DNA from: Gibbula magus
Lineage: Eukaryota; Mollusca; Gastropoda; Trochida; Trochidae
Length of the DNA: 64,000 bases
Reading direction: 5' to 3'
Assembly: GCA_936450465.1 (NCBI GenBank)
Contig: OW388293.1
Coordinates: 47,296,040 to 47,360,039, forward strand
A program made the position numbers and the translations under genes. The notes under the pieces are model-generated. The model was not told where the DNA came from, did no database searches, and saw only the letters and a list, made by a program, of their open reading frames with translations. Numbering within the stretch: position 1 is the stretch's first letter; every line of letters begins with the position of its first letter. This document shows positions 39,030 to 49,619 of this stretch, in pieces.

Positions 39030-39110
39030 CTATTGCCGATGAGTTTATATATCCGAAACGTCGTGTCTTTAATTTTCACATTAAATAAGTTGTTATCCAG
39101 AAAATGTGTA
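39030..39110 (+). mobile_element. Penelope-like element tail with degenerate hammerhead-like motif
   Basis: CCGATGAG (39036-39043) takes the place of CTGATGAG, and GAAACGTC lies at 39055-39062. The sequence after it (GTGTCTTTAATTTTCACATT, then AAATAAGTTGTTATCCAGAA) closely matches the tail of the 6.6-kb copy on the other strand. The possible stem II is weak and the core U is C, so this copy is probably inactive. Confidence 0.5.
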
Positions 39111-39564
39111 TCGCCTCTGTTCCAGTCGTAACTATCCGTCGTTAATATATTTCGCATTTTTGTTGGTATCGTTTCTTTTGCCCTTGGGTGAATTTTTATC
39201 AACTTTCATGAAATATTTTATTGCAATCAATGCACCGATTTTCGTTATACATTTTTTTAGTATTGACTTCCAGAATAAGGGACCAAACTTTATTAACGGT
39301 TCTTATTGTATACACAGCCATGGAGCTTGATCAACGTTATCCCACATTTACCCTACCACGTGTGCATGTAACTGATGATGTTTGTCAATAGGAAACCGGT
39401 TAATCTCCGCCCCTCTCGCAACACTGTACTCAACATGTGCGACCATATAACACTTGCTATCCTTTTAGCACCCAGACATATCTGTATATCATAATAATCC
39501 AGGGGATAATCTGTTTACTTGCAGACACGTATCTGTCTTTCGGGTTATTTGATATACATAGAGA

Positions 39565-39936
39565 TTATTACCCGAGGAAGTGTGTCATATGACTTTTACG
39601 AAACGAGTGTGAATTTTTGTATTGCCCGAGCGAGAGCGAGGGTTATACATACATTTGCACGAGTTTCGTAAAAGTCATATGGCACACTTTCGAGTGTAAT
39701 AATTTCTTTATTACCCATTCTATTCCATTTGATTCGCGTAAAATTAGCCAGGAAATGGCTCACTTCCATTGTGACGGCAAGCTACAGTGACGTCACGAAC
39801 AATCGTTTTATGACGTCACAGACGACAAAATACGGGAAGCCGCGGTGAAACAATCGTTGCTAGGCAAACGTGATATGTGCACATGTGCTCATATCAATAA
39901 TATTAACTCGGGTATTTTCAACCATATGGGTAATAA
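39565..39936 (+). mobile_element. MITE, TTATTACCC-ended family, best-preserved copy
   Basis: Short terminal inverted repeats TTATTACCC/GGGTAATAA enclose 372 bp. The left part is a strong hairpin: GTGTCATATGACTTTTACGA and CGTAAAAGTCATATGGCACA lie about 70 bases apart. The right part has paired TGACGTCA boxes. Two other copies lie at 15.5 and 11.6 kb. Confidence 0.8.
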
Positions 39937-39939
39937 AGA

Positions 39940-41160
39940 GACAATACGTATCATCTCTCAATTGGGAGCAGATATAAAGGCCAGTCGATATTGATTAACA
40001 ACTTACGTCTATGGATGGCGAAATTTATATCATGTTGAGAGTTAAACTCTTGAGAGTTAACTAGTTGTAATAAAAAGAAGGAAAAAATTATTCTGTTAAA
40101 ACTTTCGTTAAGCAAGTTTGATACTACTTATATTGATTAAACAAAAAAGAATTGTAGAAATCAATGAGGATATTAGGAGTTTAATCTACCAACTGCTAAG
40201 GGAAAATGTAGTCATTGCGTTCATACATTGTATGATATATTATTGGCTGTGAAAATGAAACATTTATTTGGTTTAACTTAAGATATTTTTTTCCAATTAC
40301 GTAATGTTACAATTCAAATATTTTCTGCAGCTGTTGAAAACTTGGTAAATTATATGTAGGATAACAAATTACTTTTTTTTATTATAAAGAAACAGGGAAC
40401 TTGTATAAGACTCTTGCATACAATTCTAATTAATCAGGCAATAAGCTTCATTTGGTCGCAATTCCCGGAATTTGAAGGCCAGTAATTGCATTCCAACCAA
40501 GGGAATAAGCTTGGGCTAATTACTTTTTATTGGCAATTACTTTAATTACCATGACACATTTTAGAGACAGTGACTTGATTTGAATGATATTCATTTCCAG
40601 ATGGTACAGGGGGGGGGGGGGGGTCCCCTATATAATATTGCTCTCCGTGCAACTTCAGTTCTGATAGCGTTCAGATTAATAATAATATAATTAAATTGTA
40701 TGCTTCTTTAGAGGATACAGCGGTTTCATGTACTATTGTTGTACCAGTGTTTGGACCGCCCCTTGCTAAAAAAAAGTAATATCTTTACATATACTAATTC
40801 TAGATTGTTTAAATACGTATGTACCCAAAACTACATTTATAGTGCTCTAAACACAAATGTGTAAGGTGTAAAATGGCTTCGGTGATATAGTACATTATAT
40901 TTAGTGTATAGAATACTATTTTTAGAAGCACACCAACGCATTAATTACTGGTAAATCAACGAGGCACTTTATATAATAAATTAATCGGGCACATTGTGTA
41001 GTAGACTAATAGTCACTTACGGTAAACTAGTCTACCTTCCTAATGGTGTCACCAAGGGCACGATCTGCGCCATATATATTAAGCAGCGTGTATTGAAGAT
41101 ATTTATATAATAAACTACGACTAGACATGGTTGTATTCATGATAGCGGACATCTATGATT
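39940..41160. other. No recognised gene; 15-base G run
   Basis: AT-rich, with a G run at 40609-40623. Nothing else supported. Confidence 0.5.
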
Positions 41161-41229
41161 TCAACCTTCAAAAGAATTCGACTAACTCCTTACTGAACTG
41201 TACACATGCAGATAATCGACTACGGCAGT

Positions 41230-42190
41230 GGTCCCGTCTTGATGAAAGTTGTGATATCAGCGGTCTCTTCGAGATGAAATGGTGATATAAGCTAGTCAGC
41301 GGTCGCTTCGAGAGGAGATTGTGATATCGACTAGTCGGCGGTCTCTTCAAGACGAAATGGTGATATCGGCTTGTCAGCGGTCTCTTCAAGACGAAATGGT
41401 GATATCGGCTTGTCAGCGGTCTCTTCAAGACGAAATGGTGATATCGGCTTGTCAGCGGTCTCTTCAAGACGAAATGGTGATATCGGCTTGTCAGCGGTCT
41501 CTTCAAGACGAAATGGTGATATCGGCTTGTCAGCGGTCTCTTCAAGACGAAATGGCGATATCGGCTAGTCAGCGGTCTCTTCAAAACGAAATGGTGATAT
41601 CGGCTTGTCAGCGGTCTCTTCAAAACGAAATGGTGATATCGACTAGTCGGCGGTCTCTACAAGACGAAATGGTGATATCGGCTTGTCAGCGGTCTCTTCA
41701 AAACGAAATGGTGACATCGACTAGTCGGCGGTCTCTACAAGACGAAATGGTGATATCGGCTTGTCAGCAGTCTCTTCAAAACGAAATGGTGATATCGACT
41801 AGTCAGCGGTCTCTTCAAAACGAAATGGTGATATCGGCTTGTCAGCGGTCTCTTCAAGACGAAATGGTGATATCGACTAGTCAGCGGTCTCTACAAGACG
41901 AAATGGTGATATCGGCTTGTCAGCGGTCTCTTCAAAACAAAATGGTGATATCGACTAGTCAGCGGTCTCTTCAAAACGAAATGGTGATATCGGCTTGTCA
42001 GCGGTCTCTTCAAGACGAAATGGTGATATCGACTAGTCAGCGGTCTCTTCAAGACGAAATGGTGATATCGACTAGTCAGCGGTCTCTACAAGACGAAATG
42101 GTGATATCGACTAGTCAGCGGTCTCTTCAAGACGAAATGGTGATATCGACTAGTCAGCGGTCTCTTCAAGACGAAATGGTGATATCGGCT
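41230..42190. repeat. 39-bp minisatellite, about 24 copies
   Basis: The unit is GATATCGGCTTGTCAGCGGT plus CTCTTCAAGACGAAATGGT. Two main versions differ at GGCTTG versus GACTAG, and further at AAGAC/AAAAC and TTC/TAC. The period of 39 equals 13 codons and the unit has no stop in one frame, giving a 313-codon plus-strand frame (41321-42262) of repeats like CQRSLQDEMVISA and a minus-strand counterpart. Nothing suggests expression: no start context, no flanking domain and no matching unit elsewhere in the window. I treat it as a repeat, not a protein gene. Confidence 0.93.
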
Positions 42191-42477
42191 TCCCCTCTAG
42201 TCAATATTCAAAACTTCCCAATGTCGGTTGGTTTACTGAATTTGAAAACAACATCGAAATAACTACCTTCAGTTTATTCACAACCAAAATAATCTACCTA
42301 CTACAGTTGAAAGGTATGTCCATTGTTTTTGGACATTGCCTGTCAACATACCTTATGTGTAATGGATAATATTGTGCTGCCTGAGCATAACATGTCAATA
42401 GGGACTTTGGAAAGAGAAAACAACACACATTTGAAGCATTTAATTGAAGTGATCAACCGTTTTCAAATTTTTTATTT

Positions 42478-43375
42478 TTATACCACCGGTATGTAAAACC
42501 GTGGGATATAGTCGTCACCCTGGGTGTCCGTCCGTCCGTCCGTCCGTCCGTAATCATTTCGTTTCCGGAGCAGAACTCGAAAACCATTTATCATATCTTT
42601 CTGAAACTTCACATATGTATTAGACATTTACTGGAGTGGTGCCTTTTGATATTTTCAGATTTTTAATTGTTTTTATTTTTTTTCGTTTCCATGGAAACGT
42701 GTTGAAAATGCAGGGTTAGGTTTGTTGCCGCAGCAGAACTAAAAAACCGTTCATAATATCTTTATGAAACTTTGCACATGCTTTACCTATTTACTGGAGT
42801 GGTGCCTTTTGATATTTTCAGGTTTTTGAAAATTTTATTTTTTTCCTTTTTCATCGAAACGTGTCGAAAGTGCAGGGTTAGGTTTGTTGCCGCAGCAGAA
42901 CTCGTTCATGATATCTTTCTGAAACTTCCCATGTGTATGACCCACCTACTGAAGTGGTGCCTTTTGATATTTTGGGATTTCTGAAAATGTAATTTGTTTC
43001 TGTTTCCAAAGAAACGTGTTGAATTTGGATTTTGTTCAGAAACAGGTTCATTTCCGTAGCAAAGATCCAAAACTCTTCATCATATCTTCCTGAAACTTTG
43101 CATGAGTATTACCCAGTAACTGAAGTGGTGCCTTTTGATATTTTCTGATTTCTGAAATGGTTTTTTTTTACCGTTTTCATAGAAATGTGTTTGTTTTGGA
43201 CTTTGTTCAGAAATAGGTCTGCTCAGGAGCAGAACTCCAAAACCCTTTATCATATCTGAACTCAGCATGTCTATTACCCACTAACTGAAGTAGTAGATAT
43301 ACAATTATCTGTCAAAGATGTGTTTTACAAATTATGTGGGACCGGTGGGATATGTCATCTTCTGATGACTCTTGT
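42478..43375 (+). repeat. Element made of five ~160-bp units with GTTTCC boxes
   Basis: Begins TTTTTATACCACCGGTATG, followed by a TCCG microsatellite (about 42526-42551). Five units follow, each with a GCAGAACTC phrase, a CATATCTTTCTGAAACTT phrase, GGTGCCTTTTGATATTTT and a CATGGAAACGTGTTGAA phrase. It ends ACCGGTGGGATATGTCATCT. A shorter inverse copy is at 11949-12377. The unit is also a distant relative (in inverse orientation) of the 152-bp array at 59.7-61.0 kb. Non-coding. Confidence 0.8.
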
Positions 43376-43624
43376 TTACACTTTCATGTGACTAGGACGT
43401 GATCTTGTTCAACTCTGTAGATCTACCGTCAAAGACGGGTCTTCGTTCCTCGTACTCTGATTTCAAATAGGTTCACAGAACTGAAAAAAAGGTAAAATTG
43501 AGTCAATAAATATTGAAACATTGACATTTTCAAATCCAAATAAAAATGAAAATGTGCACTTAGACATCTAAATATATGTATGGGTTATAAACATCTAATC
43601 ATTTTTCCAAAACGATTAAACGTT

Positions 43625-44020
43625 TTTAGAAATGTATGCAAACGTTAGCAGTAGAAATAATGTTCACTCAACTTGCATATTCATCCATATTATTGCCGAA
43701 TATATCATAACTACTAATTTCCAATTAAAATTGAGCAACACCATTATGCATGTACAGAAACCGAAACTACACGTCCAATGTTGCACCTTAGTTATGGCCT
43801 ATTTAACTTTATCAACTCAAATTTGTCTTAATTCAACATAACATTCCAAAATTACATTTGGCTAAGTGTCACGCGTCATCTGCGGTGCATTGTCTGGTTT
43901 TCGATCAGAAATAAGTTTCATACAGTGACTTCATATCGTCAACATACTAAGTCAACTATCATCAAAATGGTAGTTTACGGTAACAGTCAGTACTCGGTAA
44001 ATTACACCATTTATAACGTT
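43625..44020 (-). repeat. Dispersed repeat family R1, copy C (inverted)
   Basis: Inverse of copies A and B: 'CTAATTTCCAATTAAAATTG', 'ATGCATGTACAGAAACCGAA', 'GTGCATTGTCTGGTTTTCGA' and 'ACCATTTTGATGATAG' on its minus strand. It lies just upstream of the LINE. Confidence 0.7.
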
Positions 44021-45022
44021 AGGAATGTGTGAACCCCAAACAACACAACAGTTTAGATTAATAAAAATACGGTAGAGAGTTGTTTAGTGCCACATGATGG
44101 GCAATATTTCAGTCAGTACACCGGGAAATACTTTATTTTCCTGCTTATATGTATGACATAACTAATTGTAAAACGTACCGATTTGTTAATGTTTACACAA
44201 ATTTCACAAAAAAAATCTATACTGCAGTAGTGCTCACCTTTTATTTATGTCTCTACAGGGTATTTTCTGGATTAGCATTCATGCCACTCTGTCATACATC
44301 TAAATAAAAATTATGAAAACGTGGGTTATCGTCGCCCTTTTGAATTTCGACTATTTAGCTCCAGTTCTGCTGCCATGTCCTGCGACGACCTCACCAGATC
44401 TTCGTCTGAATCCGATTGCATTTTGCCACACCTCAGTTCAATGTGTCGACAAGCTTGCACGAGAATCACGTGCGCTTCCGTAAGTTGATAGCACGTGGTC
44501 GCTGAGTGTTACACGCCCCTAGCGAAGCGTCTCGTCGCGCTGTCAGTGACAAACATTGAAAAAGACTCAGTAAACAGCATTTAAGGTCATGAAATGAAGT
44601 GACGTCAGTAAGTTGGATTGTTTTTACACTAATCTAGAAAGATGATTGATCTCCAACTGTACAGGGCTCGGATAGGAACGTTTAATTATGTACCGGGTAC
44701 ACGACAGATTGGCCACGTCGACATCAGGTACACCCCGCATACCCGTGCCTCATACATGCCGTACAGACTGACTCTGTGTGCTACCCTGATCTCTGTACAT
44801 CTCATCCTATCATTTGCACTATTGACATGTGGTGAGAAATGTGCTGAACTAGATTTGAAACAGTTTTTACCTCTCGAACACAAATGTTTACATGAGTGTG
44901 ACGTTAAGACCACCTCGCCTGTTGTTTACCAACAGTGTATGATGAAAATCAACACTGATGGTAAATCGGATATTGCCAATGTGTTCTGCCTGTATGTACG
45001 CGATAGACTGATGCTTTCAAAT

Positions 45023-45046
45023 GACATTGAAACAAATCCAGGTCCA
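45023..45046 (+). other. 2A-like ribosome-skipping motif in ORF1
   Basis: The codons read D-I-E-T-N-P-G-P, which fits the 2A consensus D-x-E-x-N-P-G-P. In known 2A peptides the ribosome fails to join the last Gly and Pro, releasing the upstream product and continuing with Pro. Here that would separate a 134-residue product with a hydrophobic segment from the coiled-coil RNA-binding part. The preceding residues LMLSN fit the usual upstream 2A context. 2A motifs at LINE ORF1 N-termini have been described in sea urchin and other marine invertebrates. Confidence 0.85.
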
Positions 45047-45711
45047 GTTACTCAGAAAGATATAAGCGATATGGCGTCGACTATACTGAAGGAAATTAAA
45101 GACTTTAGAGATATTATGAAAAGTGAAATGGACCAAATCAAAGATCAGCTCAGTACAATGAACACGAAGTATGAACAGCTTGAAAAAGACGTCCAATACA
45201 TGAGAGATGATGCCATTAAATTTGAATATCAGCAGGAGCTAGTCTTTAACGACGTTGACGTGCTCACACAACGGTTGAATTCGTTGGAGAACACAGTGGG
45301 CAAGCAAGCCGAGGAAGTAGATAAACTCGAAGCTTATAGCCGTAGGGACAATGTTGTTTTCTACAATATAGAAGAGAAAGAGGGGGAATCAAGCAAAGAC
45401 GTCATTGTAAGTGTCCTGAATAATCACTGCTCAGACAAGGGAGCTTGGAATCCCTCAGACATATTACGTGCGCATCGTCTAGGGGAACTCGCAACGAACC
45501 CGTCCACTGATAGCAAGATTTACTTCAACTGAGAATAAAATAGCCGTCTTAACTAAAAGATCTGTGTTCCAGTCAGCCAACATTGGGGTGTCAAACGATC
45601 TCACGAAACGTCAAGGTGACATTCTTGCGGAGGAACGTGACAAAGGAAACATTGCTTACTATAAGAACGGTCGACTTGTTACCAAACCCAAGGAATCGAC
45701 CTCCAATGAAG

Positions 45712-45818
45712 CTAGCTCCCAGCCAAATACCTCTAACGAGGCTAGCCCCCAGCCAAATACCTCTAACGAGGCTAGCCCCCAGCCAAATACCTCTAACGAG
45801 GCTAGCCCCCAGCCAATT
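45712..45818 (+). repeat. 30-bp tandem repeat inside LINE ORF1
   Basis: The unit CCTCTAACGAGGCTAGCCCC plus CAGCCAAATA recurs three times exactly, after one diverged copy, giving the peptide repeat TSNEASPQPN. The exactness suggests recent expansion. It keeps frame since 30 is a multiple of three. Confidence 0.9.
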
Positions 45819-45999
45819 ACATCAGACAAACGTTACAGAAATATCACGTTTTCCATACCACCTATGAACAACCAACCAATAACCAAAAGCAAAAGCTTCG
45901 TCGATTTGTTCAACTTTTCGGCCTCTTCAACCCCTAAACCACCAGCAAGCAGGGGGCGCAGGGGGCGCAACTCTACACAATAGGACACAGGCCGGGCTC

Positions 46000-48900
46000 A
46001 CAGAACTTCTACTAGTACTACCACCACATCTCATCCCCCGAGATGTGACACTGTGAACAACTCAACTCAACAGACTGAACACTTTTCCTTGCTTACTTGG
46101 AATATCGATGGCCTATATAAGAAACTTGATGATAAGGACTTCCTGGATTTTTTGCTGCAATTTGACATATTTTGTTTACATGAAACTTTTATGGACAAAT
46201 TATATGATGTGCCTGAACTTACAGACTATGAAATATACATTAGCAAAGCAAATAAACTGGCTAGATATGGCAGATTGTCTGGAGGCATCTGTGTATTTAT
46301 AAAAAAAAATCGGTTCTAAAATATTGTGTAAGAATTCCTATGGATATAGATATTGCTATTTGTTTACGTAGTATTAAGCGCCTCTTAGAAACTGATTTTG
46401 ATGTATTACTCATTGTATTGTATATACCACCAGAAGGGTCATCTTACTATAAAGTTACCGGTAAAACTCATGCTTTTGAACTTTTGGAGCAGTGGTTATT
46501 TGATAATACGAATTTGCTAACAGACTGTCATATATATATTTGTGGGGATTTAAATGCACGAGTGGGAAATCAACCTGTTGTCTCAGAAAGTAGTGAAGTA
46601 TATGATAAATCACATGGTCCATTTCCTGATGATGAATCGGTATCAGTGGAACAAAGATATACTTCTGACCTTTTTGTAAATAGATTTGGGAGATTGTTGT
46701 CAGACTTTTGCTATATCTTTAATTTGTATATACTTAATGGGAGAATGCCGGGGGATAAGGAGGGTGCCTTCACCTATATTTCAGAGCAAGGTTGTAGTTT
46801 GATCGATTATGCAATTGCTTCTCCTGGCTTATTTAATTTTTAAAAGTCCTTCTCCATAGGAAATAGAGTAGAGAGTAAACATATGCCTATCATAAATACT
46901 TTTGAAAAATTTAGTGAAAAGAAATTCGTGTCACCTTACACTGATGAAACTTGTAAATACAGGTGGAAACCTGAAAATGAAAGCATATTTATTGCTAACA
47001 TTGATGCGTCTTGTAGTTCTTTAGAAAATATTGTTGGTTTGTTAGACGTTGATATAATTTCTTCATTAGATCTATTCATAACGTATTTATTAGGTTCAGC
47101 AGAATGCATGAAAAGAAAAGCAAGTTCTGGCCCTAGAATATTTATGGACCCGAGTGCCACAAGGCAAAACAGGAAGCTCGTCGTAGTTTACATATTCACA
47201 GAAAATACAGATCGGAAAACACGAGAAAGCAGTATTGTAAATTAAGAAATAGATATAAAAGTATGTGTCGATCATGGAAAGCAAATTATCAACGCAATAA
47301 ATCGCAAAAATTGTTCGAAACTAGAAATAAGTTACTCTACATTATTTTGGAAAGAATTGCGTAATATTTCAAGTACAAGGAAAAGAAAAAATGACATAAG
47401 TAAGAAAGAATGGTTCGACTACTTCAGTGGTATTTTCAAAAATAATGATACACCTGACCAAAACCTAGAACCCGATATGGATACTCCGAAGAATATGAGT
47501 GAAATCGAAACTGAAATACTTGAATCTCCTATCACCAAAGAGGAAATAAAGAACGCTATCAAACATATGAAACATGGAAAGTCCCCTGGAATTGATAATA
47601 TTCTTGTAGAAATGATTAAGGCATCAGAATCTCGAATAATTGATTACCTAGCCGCATTGTTCAACAAAATATTCAATAGTAATTATTTTCCCCGAGATTT
47701 GGACAAAGGCTATTATAGTACCCTTACATAAGAAGGGTGACAAAAATAATCCCGACAACTACCGAGGAATTTCTTTGTTAAGTTCACGAGGGAAGCTGTA
47801 TACATATGTGTTAAATGAACGACTTACAAATTGGGCAGATATAATGGACAAAATAACCGAAAATCAAGCAGGATTTAGGAAAGGGTATTCAGTAACCGAC
47901 CATATCTTCACTTTGAATGCAATTTTAGAAAAGACATTATATAAGAGAAAACGGAAATTGTATGTTGTACTTATAGATTTTAAAAAAGCCTTTGACTTTG
48001 TAAAGAGAAGTAAACTATGGCAACTATTATCCTCTTAGGGTTTGAATGGCAAGATGCTGAGAGCATGCATTAAAGAATATATGTAAAACAGTTCAATCGT
48101 GTGTTAGATCACATTCGGACTTAGACAAGGATGCATGTTGAGTCCAATGTTATTCTCATTATTCATAAATGAACTTTCAGCAGAGATCACTAAAACTGGT
48201 TAACATGGTGTTCAGTTATTTCCAGATATTTATGAAATATTAATGTTGCTATTTGCAGATGATGTTATTCTGGTATCTGAGAGCGTTGCTGGATTACAAT
48301 GTCAATTAAACAATTTGCAATTATATGCTGATAAATGGGGTTTAACTGTAAATCTTGATAAGTCAAAAGTGATAGTTTTTAGAAGAGGGGGTGTTATGTC
48401 GAGGAAGTAAAAATGGATTTTTAATGGAAATAACTTACAAGTTTTTGGATAGTTATAAATATTTGGGTTTTGTATTTTATGCAACATCAAACTTTAAGAA
48501 AGGTGTTCTCGATTTACCATTACGTAGTAAAAAAGCCTTAATGGAATTTGTAACAAATATACGAAAATTGGGTACAGTTCAGTTGGAAGTATTTTTAAAG
48601 ATTTTTGATAGCCAAATACAGCCAATATACTTGTATGGGGAAGTCGAAGATATGACAGTATTGAGAAACTACACTTATTAGCCTGTAAATTATTTTTAAA
48701 CGTCGGTCCACACACTCCGAATGCAATTGTCTATGGAGAATGTGGAAGACACCCTGTGTAAATTAACTCTCATGTTAGAGCAATTAAAGTTAGCTACCAC
48801 GCCAGAAGACCGTATTCCACGAAAAGCTTATATCATGTTGAAATGGTTAGACAGTGTGGGATACAAAACATGGGCTACGGAAATTCGCATTTTGCTCACT

Positions 48901-49354
48901 TCTCATGGTTTTGGATTTGTTTGGTTGTTGCAAACTGTTCACAGTCATGATTCCTTTATTCAAATTTTCAGACAACGTTTAATTGATATGTTTTTTTCAA
49001 AATTGGTCAAATACGCTAGAAAATAGTTCACGGTACACGCTTTATAAGGAATACAAATATACTTTCGGATCAGAAAATGATCTATCATCACAACTAACTT
49101 TTAAATTCCGCAATATTCTCATTAAATTTAGAGCGGGTTTGTTAAAATTAAAGAATAATGAAAGTCGCTTGCAAGGCATAGATTCGTTAATGAGGATTTG
49201 TCCATTATGCAACTCGGGTATAGAAAATGAATACCACTTTTTACTTATTTGTCCTGCATATGCCACTATTCGTAAAACATATTTCACTTCAAACACGAGA
49301 TCAAGTACGATTGTATTTAAGAATTTCCTACAGACAAAAAAACAATATCAATAA
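46000..49354 (+). pseudogene. LINE ORF2: AP endonuclease plus reverse transcriptase
   Basis: ORF2 makes the nick and copies the RNA at the target. Endonuclease motifs: LLTWNIDGL (about 46089), CLHETF (E, 46173), GRLSGGICVFIKK, GDLNARVG (46542), CSLIDYAIAS (46797) and KHMP (46880; the usual SDH has become SKH). Reverse transcriptase motifs: MKHGKSPGIDNI (47567), HKKGDKNNPDNYRGISLLSS, NQAGFRKG, LIDFKKAFDFV (47971), LRQGCMLSPMLFSLFINELS (48121) and LLFADDVILVSE (48249, catalytic FADD). C-terminus: CPLC...H...C at about 49200-49260. The open pieces 46053-46319, 46340-46843, 46883-47245, 47357-47731, 47775-48038, 48391-48681, 48721-49026 and 48983-49354 follow each other in different frames, so at least seven frameshifts or stops disable it. 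The first usable ATG is unclear because the open frame at 46053 begins with GTG. Confidence 0.9.
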
Positions 49355-49619
49355 CAAATTTAAGTTACTATCTTTATCATGCTTTTGAAGAAAGAAAACG
49401 TTTACTTAATGAATATGATATTAATGATTGAATGTGATAGATATATGCAATGATATTATATCCTCGACAATATATATGAGACGATATACTTTTGATTTAT
49501 ATGTTGCAAAACCTCTCCTCTTAATCTGTATATATTGTATGACATGCATGTATATATGTATTTGGGCCTATGGCCTACATACGAAATAAAGATTATGATA
49601 CTGATACTGTATGATGGGG

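Larger units (their letters stand above)
44642..45983 (+). pseudogene. LINE ORF1: hydrophobic leader, 2A-like motif, coiled coil, RRM-like domain
   Basis: ORF1 proteins of LINEs are RNA-binding chaperones that coat the element RNA. From ATG 44642 the frame encodes a basic/polar N-terminus, then a hydrophobic segment at residues 43-63 and a cysteine-rich stretch. A 2A-like motif NDIETNPGP ends at residues 134/135. Charged heptad-like sequence follows (about 140-235, coiled coil), then LEAYSRRDNVVFYNIEEK and IVSVLNNH, typical of the RRM-like ORF1 core. A one-base frameshift near 45505 breaks the frame: the 44642 frame stops at 45532, while RFTSTENKIAVL from 45521 continues in the next frame into FQSANIGVSNDLTKRQ and KNGRLVTKP. 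A ten-residue repeat (TSNEASPQPN, four copies) and a basic RGRRGR tail end the protein at 45983. Confidence 0.85.
44350..49612 (+). mobile_element. Non-LTR retrotransposon with 2A-containing ORF1 (whole element)
   Basis: Order: a 5' leader of about 300 bases (start not exact), ORF1 (44642-45983), a short gap, ORF2 with AP endonuclease, reverse transcriptase and a C-terminal Cys/His motif (to about 49354), and a 3' UTR. The UTR has a small hairpin (GGGCCTATGGCC), AATAAA at 49585 and a tail of GATACT repeats ending near 49610. The layout and motifs are those of the I/Jockey/CR1 group of LINEs. I cannot fix the clade without a tree. Both ORFs carry several frameshifts and stops, so the copy is inactive though fairly young. 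No clear target duplication was found. Confidence 0.85.
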
